Below, piece after piece: positions 1-8,945 of a stretch of DNA of 64,000 bases. The stretch spans positions 59,103 to 123,102 of the forward strand of contig JBQCHG010000055.1 of NCBI GenBank assembly GCA_051954935.1, read 5' to 3'. Source of the stretch: 66-474 sp051954935 (lineage in GTDB: Bacteria > Pseudomonadota > Gammaproteobacteria > Xanthomonadales > Rhodanobacteraceae). Below the pieces are notes generated by a model. It had not been told where the DNA came from. It ran no database searches and saw only the letters and a list, made by a program, of their open reading frames with translations. The translations under genes were made by a program, and so were the position numbers. Numbering within the stretch: the first letter of the stretch is position 1; each line of letters starts with the position of its first letter.

Positions 1-391
1 CGCGGTTGATCCAGCCGAAGGGATTCAAGGGATCGAAGGGATTCCAGACGCGTATCTGCCCCCCGGCGTCCACGAGCGGCCGCCAGAACCGCGCGCCGGA
101 CTGGCCGAGGCACCCCAGCCAGTCGCGCATCACGCACACGTGCACGCCTGCGCGGGCGCGCTCGCACAAGGCGTCCAGGAATTCGTGACCAATTGTGTCG
201 GCGCGGATGATGTAGTTGGCAAGAAAGATGCTGCGTTTCGCCGAACGGATGGCAGCTAGCCAGGCGTCGAAGTTGGCCCGCGCGTCGATCAGCAGTTCGA
301 TCGCATTGCCGCAGGAAAGCGGCGCGCCGGCCGCGCGCGACAGCGCCTGTTCGGCGAGCGGACGGACTCCTGGCGCTTGCGATGCAGGCAT
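1..391 (-). CDS. Phospholipase D / cardiolipin synthase-like protein, N-terminal part (cut by window edge)
   Basis: The reverse strand is open from an ATG at 391 to the left edge, giving 130 residues; an in-frame stop lies about ten codons upstream of the ATG, which supports this start. The protein has the layout of the first PLD-fold half of cardiolipin synthases and related phosphatidyltransferases: a strand-helix segment (IELLIDARANFDAWLAAIRS), then 'SIFLANYIIRAD', then 'LCERARAGVHVCVMRDWLG' and 'WNPFDPLNPFGWINR'. In this family the first HxKxxxxD catalytic motif normally follows that last segment, so it lies just outside the window. The family transfers phosphatidyl groups between phospholipids (cardiolipin synthesis) or cleaves phosphodiesters at the membrane. 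Family assignment is by pattern only; the catalytic residues cannot be seen. It is divergent from the PilZ-like gene. Confidence 0.68.
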   Translation of the reverse strand, partial: MPASQAPGVRPLAEQALSRAAGAPLSCGNAIELLIDARANFDAWLAAIRSAKRSIFLANYIIRADTIGHEFLDALCERARAGVHVCVMRDWLGCLGQSGARFWRPLVDAGGQIRVWNPFDPLNPFGWINR

Positions 392-568
392 CCGCGCAGT
401 CTATCGCGGGACGATGAGCGCCCCGTGGAAAAGCCGCGCCGTGCCGGACGGCGTAGAATGTCGGTTCGGGTCTGTGGAAGGATCGTTGCGCATGGCCGAG
501 TCGGCGGGATGCCGATCGGGACCCGGGAGGGTCGTGTTCCGCACGCGCGCACGCAGGGGTATTTGCAG

Positions 569-2275
569 ATGAAAGACATTTACGCGCGCCTGATCGAGGA
601 TTTGCCGCCGCGGACCGAACCTGAGCGCGGCAGCAATGCCAGCGCGCGCGCGACGCGCGATTCCGTGGCCCACCTTCCGTTGGCCAATCCCGCGCAGGCT
701 GCGCGCGAAGTCGGCGCGCTGCTGGACGCCATGCAGGCGACGGCCTGGCCGGTCGGCGAGCGGATCGAGGCGCTGGAAGTGCTGCGTGCCACGGTGGCCA
801 GCCTGTGCGAGGGCATCGAGCAACAGCTCGGGGTGGAATCCCATCCGCTGCCCGCCACCAAGGAGAAGCTGGTCGAGACGGCCCGTGCTTTCCATCGCGG
901 ACTGGCGCGCAACTATGCGCTGGCGCTTCACGAGCTTTGTGCGCCGGACGGCAGGCTGCCGAGGTTCAAGGGCAAGGCCGCGGCGATCGCGGCGGTGCGC
1001 GCGCTCACACACCTGGGCATCGTGCTGCAGTGGTCCTATCGGCTGTATCGCACGCCGCCGGCCGGTGCCTGGCGGCGCCTGCACGCGCTGCATCGGTTCG
1101 CGCAGCAGATCGGCGTGGCCGACAAGCCGGTGGCGGATGCGTTGCCGGATGGCGCCGAGCTGGACGCGCAGCAGGCCTATTCGCACGCATTGCTGCTGGC
1201 GCTCTGCAATCCCTATCGCTTCTCCGTGCGCGAGTTGCGCGAAGCGTGGCTGCTGACGCGTTGCTTCGCGCCGTATTGCGCGCTCGGTCCCGCCGGCGGC
1301 GCCGCGATCGCGGTGGACGAGAATTGCGACGACGGCCCCGGTTACGTGCCGGAAGAGCGGGCGCTGCCGCGGGATGACGTCTTCGCGCTGGACCTGGCAC
1401 CGTTGCGGCGGTTCCTGGAGGACCATGCGGCCCTGCAGCCGTCCGGCATCGATCGCCTGACCTTCCGCCAGCGCGGAGGGCAGAACGTGGAAGCGACGGT
1501 CGCCTTCCTGCATCGCTTGCGCTCGAGCTGGATCGGAGCGGCCGAACGCGGTTTCGTGCGGTTGGGCGCGGGCCACGCCCTGGATGCGGTGATCGGATTG
1601 CACGGCCTGCATTTCGTGCTGGCCGGCAACAATGACTTCAGTGCCTTCATGCAGCGCGTCCGCGGCAGCACCATTGCACTGAGCTCGGGCGAGAATGCCG
1701 CTGCATGGGCCGCGAATGCGGACAATTCGCGGCCGCAGGTGTGGCCGGCGCAAGTGCTGGACCAGAGCCTCGGCGGCTATCGGCTGAAACTGCAGTCCGG
1801 CAGTGGTGCGCTGCGCATCCGCGTCGGCGAGGTGATCGGGCTTGCGCCACCCGCGGAAGAGGGTGAAGCGCAGGAATGGATGGTGGGCCTGATCCGCTGG
1901 CTGCGTACCGACGAAACCAGTGTGTTCGCGGGCATCGAGCTCCTGGCGCGGCGCGCACGCCCCGCGGGTGCGCAAGTGTTGGCAGGTGCCGACGAGTTGC
2001 GCGCGCCGCAGCGCGCGGTGATGATGCAGGGCGAGAACGGAGCCACTTCGCTGCTGGTCGCGCACCTGTTCGACCAGCGCGCCACGGCCCTCGAACTCAC
2101 CTTGCCGGCCGATCCGTCCAACTGGGCATCGCGTCCGACCGTGCGCGAGCACGCGGTTGCTGCGATCGAGGAGATCAGCGCGGCGTATTATCGTGTCTCG
2201 ATCACGGAGCTCGCGGCGGCCGGGGACGAGGATTTTGGAGCCTTCGTGCCCGGCATTGCCGTGCCCGCCCGATGA
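569..2275 (+). CDS. PilZ-like domain protein, 568 aa, possible c-di-GMP-linked regulator
   Basis: The ATG at 569 is chosen because the reading frame upstream is low-complexity arginine-rich and non-protein-like, and because 'MKDIYARLIEDLPPR' reads as a natural N-terminus. Residues 40-380 are a long, mostly helical region of no recognised family. Residues about 390-470 look like a PilZ-type beta barrel: 'PAQVLDQSLGGYRLKL' contains the D-x-S-x-x-G signature (D398 to G403), followed by 'GLIRWLRTDETSVFAGIELL'. The RxxxR half of the c-di-GMP site is not obvious, so ligand binding is uncertain. No signal peptide or membrane segment is visible, so it should be cytoplasmic. The stop is 13 bp before ispG, so the two are probably co-transcribed. 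Only the general architecture can be called. Confidence 0.62.
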   Translation: MKDIYARLIEDLPPRTEPERGSNASARATRDSVAHLPLANPAQAAREVGALLDAMQATAWPVGERIEALEVLRATVASLCEGIEQQLGVESHPLPATKEKLVETARAFHRGLARNYALALHELCAPDGRLPRFKGKAAAIAAVRALTHLGIVLQWSYRLYRTPPAGAWRRLHALHRFAQQIGVADKPVADALPDGAELDAQQAYSHALLLALCNPYRFSVRELREAWLLTRCFAPYCALGPAGGAAIAVDENCDDGPGYVPEERALPRDDVFALDLAPLRRFLEDHAALQPSGIDRLTFRQRGGQNVEATVAFLHRLRSSWIGAAERGFVRLGAGHALDAVIGLHGLHFVLAGNNDFSAFMQRVRGSTIALSSGENAAAWAANADNSRPQVWPAQVLDQSLGGYRLKLQSGSGALRIRVGEVIGLAPPAEEGEAQEWMVGLIRWLRTDETSVFAGIELLARRARPAGAQVLAGADELRAPQRAVMMQGENGATSLLVAHLFDQRATALELTLPADPSNWASRPTVREHAVAAIEEISAAYYRVSITELAAAGDEDFGAFVPGIAVPAR

Positions 2276-2288
2276 AAAATCGCAAAGC

Positions 2289-3542
2289 ATGACATCAGCG
2301 AACGCTTCACCCTCCCCACGCCGGCGCAGCGTGGGCGTAATCGTCGGCCGCGTGCACGTCGGCGGCGGTGCGCCCATCGCGGTGCAGTCGATGACCAACA
2401 CCGACACCGCCGATGCGGTGGCGACCGCAAGGCAGGTCGCGGAGCTCGCACGCGCCGGTTCGGAACTGGTGCGCATTACCGTGAATACCGCGGAATCCGC
2501 AGCCGCGGTGCCGCGCATCCGCGAGCGGCTGGACATGATGGGCGTGGACGTGCCGCTGATCGGCGATTTCCACTACAACGGCCATCAACTCCTGCGCGAC
2601 GAACCCGCCGCCGCCGAGGCACTGGCAAAATATCGCATCAATCCGGGCAACGTCGGGTTCGGCAAGAAGCGCGACACCCAGTTCGCCTCCATCATCGAGC
2701 TGGCGCTGAAATACGACAAGCCGGTGCGCATCGGCGCGAACTGGGGCTCGCTCGACCAGTCGCTTCTGGCGACGCTGATGGACGAGAACCACCAGCGTGC
2801 CGAGCCTTGGGATGCCGCGCACGTCGCGCGCGAGGCGCTGATCCGCTCGGCGCTGGATTCAGCCGCGCGTGCGGAGGAGCTCGGGCTGCGGCGCGATCGC
2901 GTCATCCTGTCCTGCAAGGTCTCCGGCGTGCAGGAATTGATCGCGGTGTATCGCGATCTCGCGGCACGTTGCGAGTACGCGTTGCATCTGGGCCTGACCG
3001 AAGCAGGCATGGGCTCGAAAGGCATCGTGGCCTCGACCGCCGCGCTCGCCGTGCTGTTGCAGGAAGGCATCGGCGACACGATCCGGATTTCGTTGACGCC
3101 GGAGCCCGGCGCGTCACGCACGCAGGAAGTGATCGTCGCGCAGGAACTGTTGCAGACGATGGGCCTGCGCGCATTCACGCCGCTGGTCACCGCGTGCCCG
3201 GGCTGCGGTCGCACTACCTCCGAGTTCTTCCAGGAACTGGCGAAGGTGGTGCAGGAGCACGTGCGCGCGAAGATGCCGGAGTGGCGCGTGAAATACGATG
3301 GCGTGGAGAACCTGACGCTCGCTGTGATGGGTTGCGTGGTCAACGGCCCGGGCGAGTCCAAGCACGCCGACATCGGCATCTCGCTGCCCGGTACGGGCGA
3401 AGCGCCCGCCGCGCCGGTGTTCATTGACGGCAAGAAGGCGATGACCCTGCGCGGCGAGAACATCGCGCGGGAATTCGTCGGGATCGTGGAAGATTACGTG
3501 GCGAAGAAATACGCCGCGCGCGCTCGATCGGAGGCAGTGTGA
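2289..3542 (+). CDS. ispG: 4-hydroxy-3-methylbut-2-en-1-yl diphosphate synthase (IspG)
   Basis: Iron-sulfur enzyme of the MEP isoprenoid pathway that converts methylerythritol cyclodiphosphate to HMBPP in the cytoplasm. At 417 residues it has the usual proteobacterial length. The TIM-barrel half begins 'GGGAPIAVQSMTNTDT'; the C-terminal half carries the [4Fe-4S] ligands C303 and C306 ('ACPGCGRTTSEFF') and C349, with the conserved glutamate E356 in 'GCVVNGPGESKHADIG'. The ATG at 2289 follows the PilZ-like stop by 13 bp and begins the family-like N-terminus; an upstream in-frame extension reads as the shadow of the preceding gene. The stop overlaps the ATG of the next small gene (ATG at 3542), so translation is probably coupled. 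Another isoprenoid gene, ispA, lies 23 kb away. Confidence 0.97.
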   Translation: MTSANASPSPRRRSVGVIVGRVHVGGGAPIAVQSMTNTDTADAVATARQVAELARAGSELVRITVNTAESAAAVPRIRERLDMMGVDVPLIGDFHYNGHQLLRDEPAAAEALAKYRINPGNVGFGKKRDTQFASIIELALKYDKPVRIGANWGSLDQSLLATLMDENHQRAEPWDAAHVAREALIRSALDSAARAEELGLRRDRVILSCKVSGVQELIAVYRDLAARCEYALHLGLTEAGMGSKGIVASTAALAVLLQEGIGDTIRISLTPEPGASRTQEVIVAQELLQTMGLRAFTPLVTACPGCGRTTSEFFQELAKVVQEHVRAKMPEWRVKYDGVENLTLAVMGCVVNGPGESKHADIGISLPGTGEAPAAPVFIDGKKAMTLRGENIAREFVGIVEDYVAKKYAARARSEAV

Positions 3543-3727
3543 TGGCACTCGAAATGCGCACCGAATGCGAACGCTGCCAGACGCCGACCGCGAAGGAAGG
3601 CGAAGCGTACATCTGCACGTTCGAATGCACCTTCTGCGCGGATTGCAGCGACGAGATGGATTACGTCTGCCCGAATTGCGGCGGCGAACTGGTAAGGCGG
3701 CCGCGTCCGAAGCGCCAGGCAGAGTAG
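3542..3727 (+). CDS. DUF1272 small zinc-ribbon protein
   Basis: A 61-residue protein with two paired-cysteine groups: 'MRTECERCQTP', 'ICTFECTFCADCSDEM' and 'YVCPNCGGELVRRPR'. The many CxxC pairs and the length match the DUF1272 family, whose function is not established; zinc binding is inferred from the cysteine spacing. The ATG at 3542 overlaps the ispG stop codon; a GTG lies directly before it in frame and would add one residue. The end of the protein is basic (RRPRPKR). It is the last gene of the apparent PilZ-ispG unit, and meets the transporter gene on the other strand 32 bp downstream. Confidence 0.9.
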   Translation: MALEMRTECERCQTPTAKEGEAYICTFECTFCADCSDEMDYVCPNCGGELVRRPRPKRQAE

Positions 3728-3759
3728 GGCGCCTCGAGACTGCAGGTTGCCGGGCGCCT

Positions 3760-4716
3760 TCAACTTTCCGCGCCGCCCGCGACCGCTCTGGCCTCGTGCA
3801 TGCGTGTACGCGAGAGCCGAGCCTCGCGATGGGTGATGTAGGCATTCGCGGCGAAGATCACCGCCGCGCCCAAGACGGTCCAGCGGTCGAGTCTTTCGCC
3901 GAACAGGAGGTACGCCAGTATCGCCACGATCGGCATCTGCACGAAGCTGATCGGCGCCAGCAGCGACACGTCGCCGATCTTCAGCGCACGCATCCAGCAC
4001 ATGTGTCCGCTGGTGCCGAAGAATCCGGCCGCGATCACGAACAGCCACGCCTCGCCGTGCGGCCACTGCCAGTAGGGCAACGCTGCCGGCAGCGACAGCG
4101 GAACCCACAGCAGGGTGGTCCAGATCACGATCGTGTCCGGCGCCTCGGTGCGGCTGAGGAATTTGAGGCAGATGGACACGCACGCGCTCATCACGGCTGC
4201 GAGCAGTGCGACCAGCGCAGCAGGTGAGTAGCCGTGCAGGCCCGGCCGCACGATCAGCAGCACGCCGACGAAGCCCGCGATCACTGCGGTCCAGCGCCGC
4301 GCGCGCACGACCTCGCCGAGTACGAAGATCGCGCCGATGGTGACGAACAGGGGCGTGGAATAGGACAACGCGATCGCCTTCGCCATCGGCATGTTCACGA
4401 TGGCCCAGAACGCCGCCAGCATCGAGATGGTCCCGAGCACGCAACGAAACACGAACAGCGGCAGCCGTTGCGTGCGCAGCAGTTGCGGGCCGGCACGGGC
4501 GAGCAGCGGCAGCGTGAACAAAAGCCCGAACACGTTGCGGAAGAACGCGATCTCGAACGGATGCAGTTGGCTCGACGCCAGCCGGATCGCGATCGCCATC
4601 GAGCCGAAGCAGCAGGCGCTGGCGACCATCAGCACCGCCGCGCGTGGCACGTTCGGGGAAGCGGGGGCCGGGGTAATGGATTCGGAGGACACGGCTCGAC
4701 CACGAGCAAAACGCAA
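3760..4716 (-). CDS. EamA/DMT-family inner-membrane transporter
   Basis: The 318-residue protein shows about ten hydrophobic helices in two repeated halves, as in the drug/metabolite transporter (EamA) superfamily. First half: 'VLMVASACCFGSMAIAIRLA' through 'MAKAIALSYSTPLFVTIGAI'; second half: 'AALVALLAAVMSACVSICLK' through 'PISFVQMPIVAILAYLLFGE'. The segment 'PLFVTIGAIFVLGEVVRARR' is the typical end of the first EamA repeat. Substrate cannot be told from sequence; the family exports small metabolites, amino acids or drugs. The first ~25 residues are polar and could reflect a start further downstream. It is divergent from kdsB, with 75 bp between the starts, and convergent with the DUF1272 gene. 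Confidence 0.85.
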   Translation of the reverse strand: MRFARGRAVSSESITPAPASPNVPRAAVLMVASACCFGSMAIAIRLASSQLHPFEIAFFRNVFGLLFTLPLLARAGPQLLRTQRLPLFVFRCVLGTISMLAAFWAIVNMPMAKAIALSYSTPLFVTIGAIFVLGEVVRARRWTAVIAGFVGVLLIVRPGLHGYSPAALVALLAAVMSACVSICLKFLSRTEAPDTIVIWTTLLWVPLSLPAALPYWQWPHGEAWLFVIAAGFFGTSGHMCWMRALKIGDVSLLAPISFVQMPIVAILAYLLFGERLDRWTVLGAAVIFAANAYITHREARLSRTRMHEARAVAGGAES

Positions 4717-4791
4717 TGGTAGCCGCTAAGTCGGCGCGAAAAGCGGGCCCCCGTTGTTGCGGGTGCGCAGCTCGGATAGTCTGCCGCGGTC

Positions 4792-5580
4792 ATGTCGCAG
4801 CATTCCGGACCAGCGCCATCCTTCATCGTGGCCATACCTGCGCGGATGGCATCCACGCGCCTGCCGGGCAAGCCGCTGCGCCTGCTCGGCGGAGAGCCAC
4901 TGATCGCGCATGTGGTACGACGCGCGCTTGAGGCCGGCGCTCGGGCAGTGGTGGTGGCAACCGACGAGGCTCGCGTGGCCGAGGCACTGCGTGGCCATGA
5001 AGCCACGATCTGCATGACCCGGTCCGATCACGCCTCCGGCAGCGACCGCCTCGCCGAATGCGCGCGGCAGTTGCGCTGGGCGGATGATGCGATCGTGGTG
5101 AACCTGCAGGGCGATGAGCCGTTCGCGCCGGCCAGCGGCATCCGCGAGGTTGCGCGCGCACTGGCCGAAGACGATGCGCCGATGGCGACCCTGGCTGCAC
5201 CCATCAATGACGTCGCGCAGCTTTTCGATCCCAACGCCGTGAAGGTGGTGTGCGACATGCGCGGGCGCGCACTGTATTTCTCGCGCGCGCCGTTGCCCTG
5301 GGCACGCGACGCCTTCGCGCGCGATCGCGAGTCGCTGCCGCGGAACATGCCGTTCCTGCGGCACATCGGCATTTACGGATATCGCGCGGGATTTCTGAAG
5401 ACGTTCTCCGAATTGCCGCCCACGCCGCTGGAACGCGCCGAATCCCTCGAACAATTGCGTGCACTGGAACACGGCCATGCCATCGCGGTGCGGATTGCGC
5501 CCGAGTCGTTCCCGCCCGGCGTGGATACCGAAGCCGATCTCGCCGCAGCGCAACGGCACCTCGAACGTGGCATGGCATGA
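4792..5580 (+). CDS. kdsB: 3-deoxy-manno-octulosonate cytidylyltransferase (KdsB)
   Basis: Cytoplasmic enzyme that activates Kdo with CTP to CMP-Kdo, needed for the inner core of lipopolysaccharide. The 262-residue protein opens with the nucleotide-binding signature 'AIPARMASTRLPGKPL' (residues about 14-29), continues with 'VVVATDEARV', 'VNLQGDEPF' and 'FLRHIGIYGYRAGFLK', and ends with 'PPGVDTEADLAAAQRHL', all characteristic of KdsB. Length is close to the usual 245-255. No strong ribosome-binding site is seen before the ATG at 4792, but the signature fixes the frame. The stop overlaps the start of the NHL-repeat gene (ATGA at 5577), indicating coupled translation. Confidence 0.96.
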   Translation: MSQHSGPAPSFIVAIPARMASTRLPGKPLRLLGGEPLIAHVVRRALEAGARAVVVATDEARVAEALRGHEATICMTRSDHASGSDRLAECARQLRWADDAIVVNLQGDEPFAPASGIREVARALAEDDAPMATLAAPINDVAQLFDPNAVKVVCDMRGRALYFSRAPLPWARDAFARDRESLPRNMPFLRHIGIYGYRAGFLKTFSELPPTPLERAESLEQLRALEHGHAIAVRIAPESFPPGVDTEADLAAAQRHLERGMA

Positions 5581-7034
5581 TCGCGGACGACCATCGCGAA
5601 GCCGCTTTCGACGTCGACCGTCGCCAACTCGCGCCGGAGCTTCCTGCGCTCGAGTGGGTGAACACCCGTGAACCGCACAGCCTTTCCGCGCTGCGCCGAC
5701 GCGTGGTGCTGCTGCATTTCTGGAGCTACGACAGCGTCCATTGCATCAATCTGCTGGCCGGCTTGCGCCAGCTCGAAAACAAGTACCACGACGGACTGAC
5801 GATCCTGGGCGTGCACACGCCGAAATATCCTGGACAGCAGTCCGGCGACGCGGTGCTGAAGGCGGTCAACCGCAATTACGTGCGCCATCCGGTCGCCAAC
5901 GATGCGCACTGGTACGCGTGGCAGCAGTACGGCATCGAGGCCTGGCCGAGCGTGGTGCTGATCGATTGCGAGGGCAACCTTGCCGGACGCTTCATCGGCG
6001 AGGGCTCGTTGCGTCGCGTGGACGATGCGGTTGCGGCCTTGCTGGAAGATGCCGCAACGCGCGATCTGCGCAACTATGCGTCCGCGCGCACGGCGTACGG
6101 CGCCGAGCCGCGGATGGCGCTGCGCTTTCCTGCGCACGCGCTGGCGACCGCCGATCGTCTGTACGTCAGCGACACGGGCCACAACCGGATCCTCGAATGC
6201 ACGCACCAGGGGCGCGTGTTGCGCCAGTTCGGTTCCGGCAATGCCGGCTACTGGGATGGCCGGCTCACCGATGCCGGTTTCAATTCGCCGCAGGGCCTGG
6301 CGACCTCCAATGATGCGTTGTATGTCGCCGACACCGGCAATCACTGCGTGCGGCGAATCCGGTTGCTTCGCGGCGAGGTGGAAACGCTCCTCGGCAGCGG
6401 CATGCTCGGGCACCACACGCCTACCGATTATCCTCCCGGGCAGCGCATCGGGATCAGCGCGCCGACCGCAATCGCGTTCTCTGGCGATCGCGTCTACGTC
6501 GCGATAAGCGGGCAGCACCAGATCTGGCGCATAGACCTGCACACGCGCGGCATCGATGTGCTGGCTGGCAGCGGATGCAGCGGGGTTCGCGACGGCAATG
6601 CGACCGAATGCCAACTCGCGCAGCCGAGTGCGCTGGCGATGCTGCCGGGCGCGCTGGTGATTGCCGATGCGGCAGGCAATGCGATCCGGCAATTGCGGCT
6701 CTCCGATTCCGGTTTGACGACGCTGGCAGGTGGCGGGCCCTATCTCTACGGCAGCGAGGACGGCGTCGGAATCCAGGCGCGCTTCGCGCACCCGCTGGGC
6801 GTCGCCGTGGATGGTGCGACGATCTATGTCGCCGATACCTTGAACAACCGCCTGCGTGCGATCCAGTCGCGCGGCGGCGAAGTGAGCACCTTGCCGATCG
6901 AGTGGCGCTTCCACGAGCCGCAGGGCATTTCCTTCGCCGCAGGATCGTTGTGGGTGGCCGACCGTAACGCGCACGAGGTCCTGCGGGTGAACGTCGAACA
7001 GGGCACTTGCTTGCGGATTCCGGTAGGGGAATAG
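5577..7034 (+). CDS. Thioredoxin-like / NHL-repeat protein (NHLRC2-like), 485 aa
   Basis: The start ATG at 5577 overlaps the kdsB stop. Residues about 20-150 form a TlpA/thioredoxin-like domain ('VVLLHFWSYDSVHCINLLAG', 'ENKYHDGLTILGVHTPKY', 'YGIEAWPSVVLIDCEGNLAG'). Residues about 175-485 contain roughly six NHL beta-propeller blades, for example 'ADRLYVSDTGHNRILECT', 'NDALYVADTGNHCVRRI', 'GATIYVADTLNNRLRAI' and 'AGSLWVADRNAHEVLRVN'. This is the architecture of the NHLRC2 family. The redox centre appears reduced to a single cysteine (SVHC where related proteins have CxxC), so a classical disulfide reductase role is doubtful. No signal peptide is visible. Function is unknown; protein or ligand binding by the propeller is the safest inference. 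Confidence 0.88.
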   Translation: MIADDHREAAFDVDRRQLAPELPALEWVNTREPHSLSALRRRVVLLHFWSYDSVHCINLLAGLRQLENKYHDGLTILGVHTPKYPGQQSGDAVLKAVNRNYVRHPVANDAHWYAWQQYGIEAWPSVVLIDCEGNLAGRFIGEGSLRRVDDAVAALLEDAATRDLRNYASARTAYGAEPRMALRFPAHALATADRLYVSDTGHNRILECTHQGRVLRQFGSGNAGYWDGRLTDAGFNSPQGLATSNDALYVADTGNHCVRRIRLLRGEVETLLGSGMLGHHTPTDYPPGQRIGISAPTAIAFSGDRVYVAISGQHQIWRIDLHTRGIDVLAGSGCSGVRDGNATECQLAQPSALAMLPGALVIADAAGNAIRQLRLSDSGLTTLAGGGPYLYGSEDGVGIQARFAHPLGVAVDGATIYVADTLNNRLRAIQSRGGEVSTLPIEWRFHEPQGISFAAGSLWVADRNAHEVLRVNVEQGTCLRIPVGE

Positions 7035-7056
7035 CCGCCTCGCGTAAAATCCGCGG

Positions 7057-8877
7057 ATGGCATCCATATCGGCCTTCGACGGCAAGGCCTTCGTCCGCAC
7101 CCTGACCTCCTCGCCCGGCGTCTATCGCATGTTCGATGCCGAAGGCGGCCTGTTGTACGTCGGCAAGGCGGGGAATCTCAAGAAGCGCGTCGGCAGTTAT
7201 TTCCTCAAGCCGAAGATGGACCCGCGCATTGCCGCGATGATCGCGCAGATCGCGCGCATCGAGGTGACGCTGACACGCACGGAAGGCGAGGCGCTGCTGC
7301 TGGAATCGCAGCTCATCAAGTCGCTGAAGCCGCGCTACAACATCATGTTGCGCGACGACAAGAGTTACCCCTATATCTTCCTCTCGCAAGGTGAAGACTT
7401 TCCGCGCATGGCTTTCCATCGCGGCGCGCGCACCGGAAACGGCCGCTATTTCGGACCGTTTCCCAGTGCGTGGTCCGTGCGCGAGAGCCTTTCGCTCATG
7501 CAGAAACTCTTCAAGGTGCGCCAGTGCGAAGACAGCTTCTTCCGCAATCGGTCGCGGCCGTGCCTGCAGTTCCAGATCGGTCGCTGCACGGCCCCGTGCG
7601 TGGCCTACATCGATGCGGAAGCCTATCAGCGCGACGTCCGCCACGCGGCGATGTTCCTGGAAGGGCGCAGCAGCGTGGTCATAGACGAGCTTGCATCCGA
7701 AATGGAACGCGCCAGCGCGAGTCTGGATTTCGAGCGTGCCGCGAAATTGCGCGACCAGGTCGCAACGTTGCGCGGCCTGCAGGCGCACCATTATGTCCAG
7801 GGCGCGCGCGCCGACATGGACGTACTGGCCTGTCGTTGCGAAGCCGGCGTGGCCTGCGTATCGGTGCTGTATTTCAGGAACGGCGTCAGCCTGGGTTCGC
7901 GCGACTACTTCCCCAAGCTCGCTCTGGATTCGGCGCCGGCCGACGTGCTCGGCCAGTTCGTGGCGCAGTATTACCTCGACAAGCCAGTGCCCGACGAACT
8001 GGTGCTGGAAACCGCGGTTCCCGATGCCGAACTGCTGGCGCAGGTGCTGGCCGAACACGCGGGTCACGATGTCGCGCTGAAGTCGCGCGTGCGCGGTGAG
8101 CGCGCACGCTTCGTGGAACTGGCCGCGCGCAACGCGGAGGCCGCGCTGACTGCGCGGTTGTCCAGCAAGCAGTCGTTGCATGCGCGTTTCGAGGCACTGC
8201 GCGAGCTGTTGCAGTTGCCGGAAGCGCCGCAGCGCATCGAGTGCTTCGATATCAGCCACACGATGGGCGAGGAAACCGTTGCTTCGTGCGTGGTGTTCGG
8301 TCCGGAAGGGCCCGTCAAGAACCAGTATCGGCGGTTCAATATCCGCGGCATCACCGCCGGGGATGACTACGCGGCGATGCGCCAGGTGCTGTCGCGACGC
8401 TTGAAATCAATTGTCGCCGGTACCGGCGAGAAGCCGGACCTGTGGCTGATCGATGGCGGCGCGGGGCAGGTTGCGCAGGCGCTGGAAGCACTGCGCGAAC
8501 ACGACGTGCAGGGCATCGAAGTAGTCGGCATCGCGAAGGGGCCATCGCGTCGTGTGGGCGAAGAAACGTTGATCCTGGGCGACAGCGGCAAGCAACTCAA
8601 TCCGGGTTCCGGTTCGCCTGCATTGCACCTGATCGATGCCATCCGCGACGAGGCGCACCGCTTCGCCATTACCGGCCATCGCAAGCGCCGCGAAGCCGCA
8701 CGCGAGCGCGGCATGCTGGAAGACATCGCCGGAATCGGCGCGGCTCGCCGGGCGGCGCTGCTGAAAGCCTTCGGCGGCCACGCAGGCGTGACCGCGGCGG
8801 GCGTGGAAGAGCTGAGCCGCGTACGCGGGATCAATCGTGCGCTGGCCGAGCGCATTTACGCCTATCTGCACGAATGA
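7057..8877 (+). CDS. uvrC: Excinuclease ABC subunit C (UvrC)
   Basis: Dual-incision nuclease of nucleotide excision repair, acting with UvrB on the damaged strand. The 606 residues match the family length. Domains in order: GIY-YIG nuclease near the N-terminus ('PGVYRMFDAEGGLLYVGKAG'), a cysteine-rich segment ('CLQFQIGRCTAPC'), a UVR UvrB-binding segment (about residues 208-243, 'LDFERAAKLRDQVATLR'), the RNase H-like endonuclease domain ('IECFDISHTMGEETVASCVV', 'LWLIDGGAGQ'), and a C-terminal double helix-hairpin-helix ('LEDIAGIGAARRAALLKAFG'). pgsA follows 68 bp downstream. uvrC-pgsA and a GacA/UvrY-type regulator are neighbours in many gammaproteobacteria; here the regulator is 3 kb downstream. 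Confidence 0.98.
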   Translation: MASISAFDGKAFVRTLTSSPGVYRMFDAEGGLLYVGKAGNLKKRVGSYFLKPKMDPRIAAMIAQIARIEVTLTRTEGEALLLESQLIKSLKPRYNIMLRDDKSYPYIFLSQGEDFPRMAFHRGARTGNGRYFGPFPSAWSVRESLSLMQKLFKVRQCEDSFFRNRSRPCLQFQIGRCTAPCVAYIDAEAYQRDVRHAAMFLEGRSSVVIDELASEMERASASLDFERAAKLRDQVATLRGLQAHHYVQGARADMDVLACRCEAGVACVSVLYFRNGVSLGSRDYFPKLALDSAPADVLGQFVAQYYLDKPVPDELVLETAVPDAELLAQVLAEHAGHDVALKSRVRGERARFVELAARNAEAALTARLSSKQSLHARFEALRELLQLPEAPQRIECFDISHTMGEETVASCVVFGPEGPVKNQYRRFNIRGITAGDDYAAMRQVLSRRLKSIVAGTGEKPDLWLIDGGAGQVAQALEALREHDVQGIEVVGIAKGPSRRVGEETLILGDSGKQLNPGSGSPALHLIDAIRDEAHRFAITGHRKRREAARERGMLEDIAGIGAARRAALLKAFGGHAGVTAAGVEELSRVRGINRALAERIYAYLHE

Positions 8878-8945
8878 GCGCGCCCGGTTCCGCTCACCCT
8901 CGGCCGCCCGATATGCGACACTCACGCCTTCATTAGAGATTGCCC

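Noticed and set aside
401..2536. Minus-strand frame of about 710 codons opposite the PilZ-like gene
   Set aside because: Arg/His/Gln-rich product with no domain, running into ispG on the opposite strand; a typical GC-rich mirror frame.
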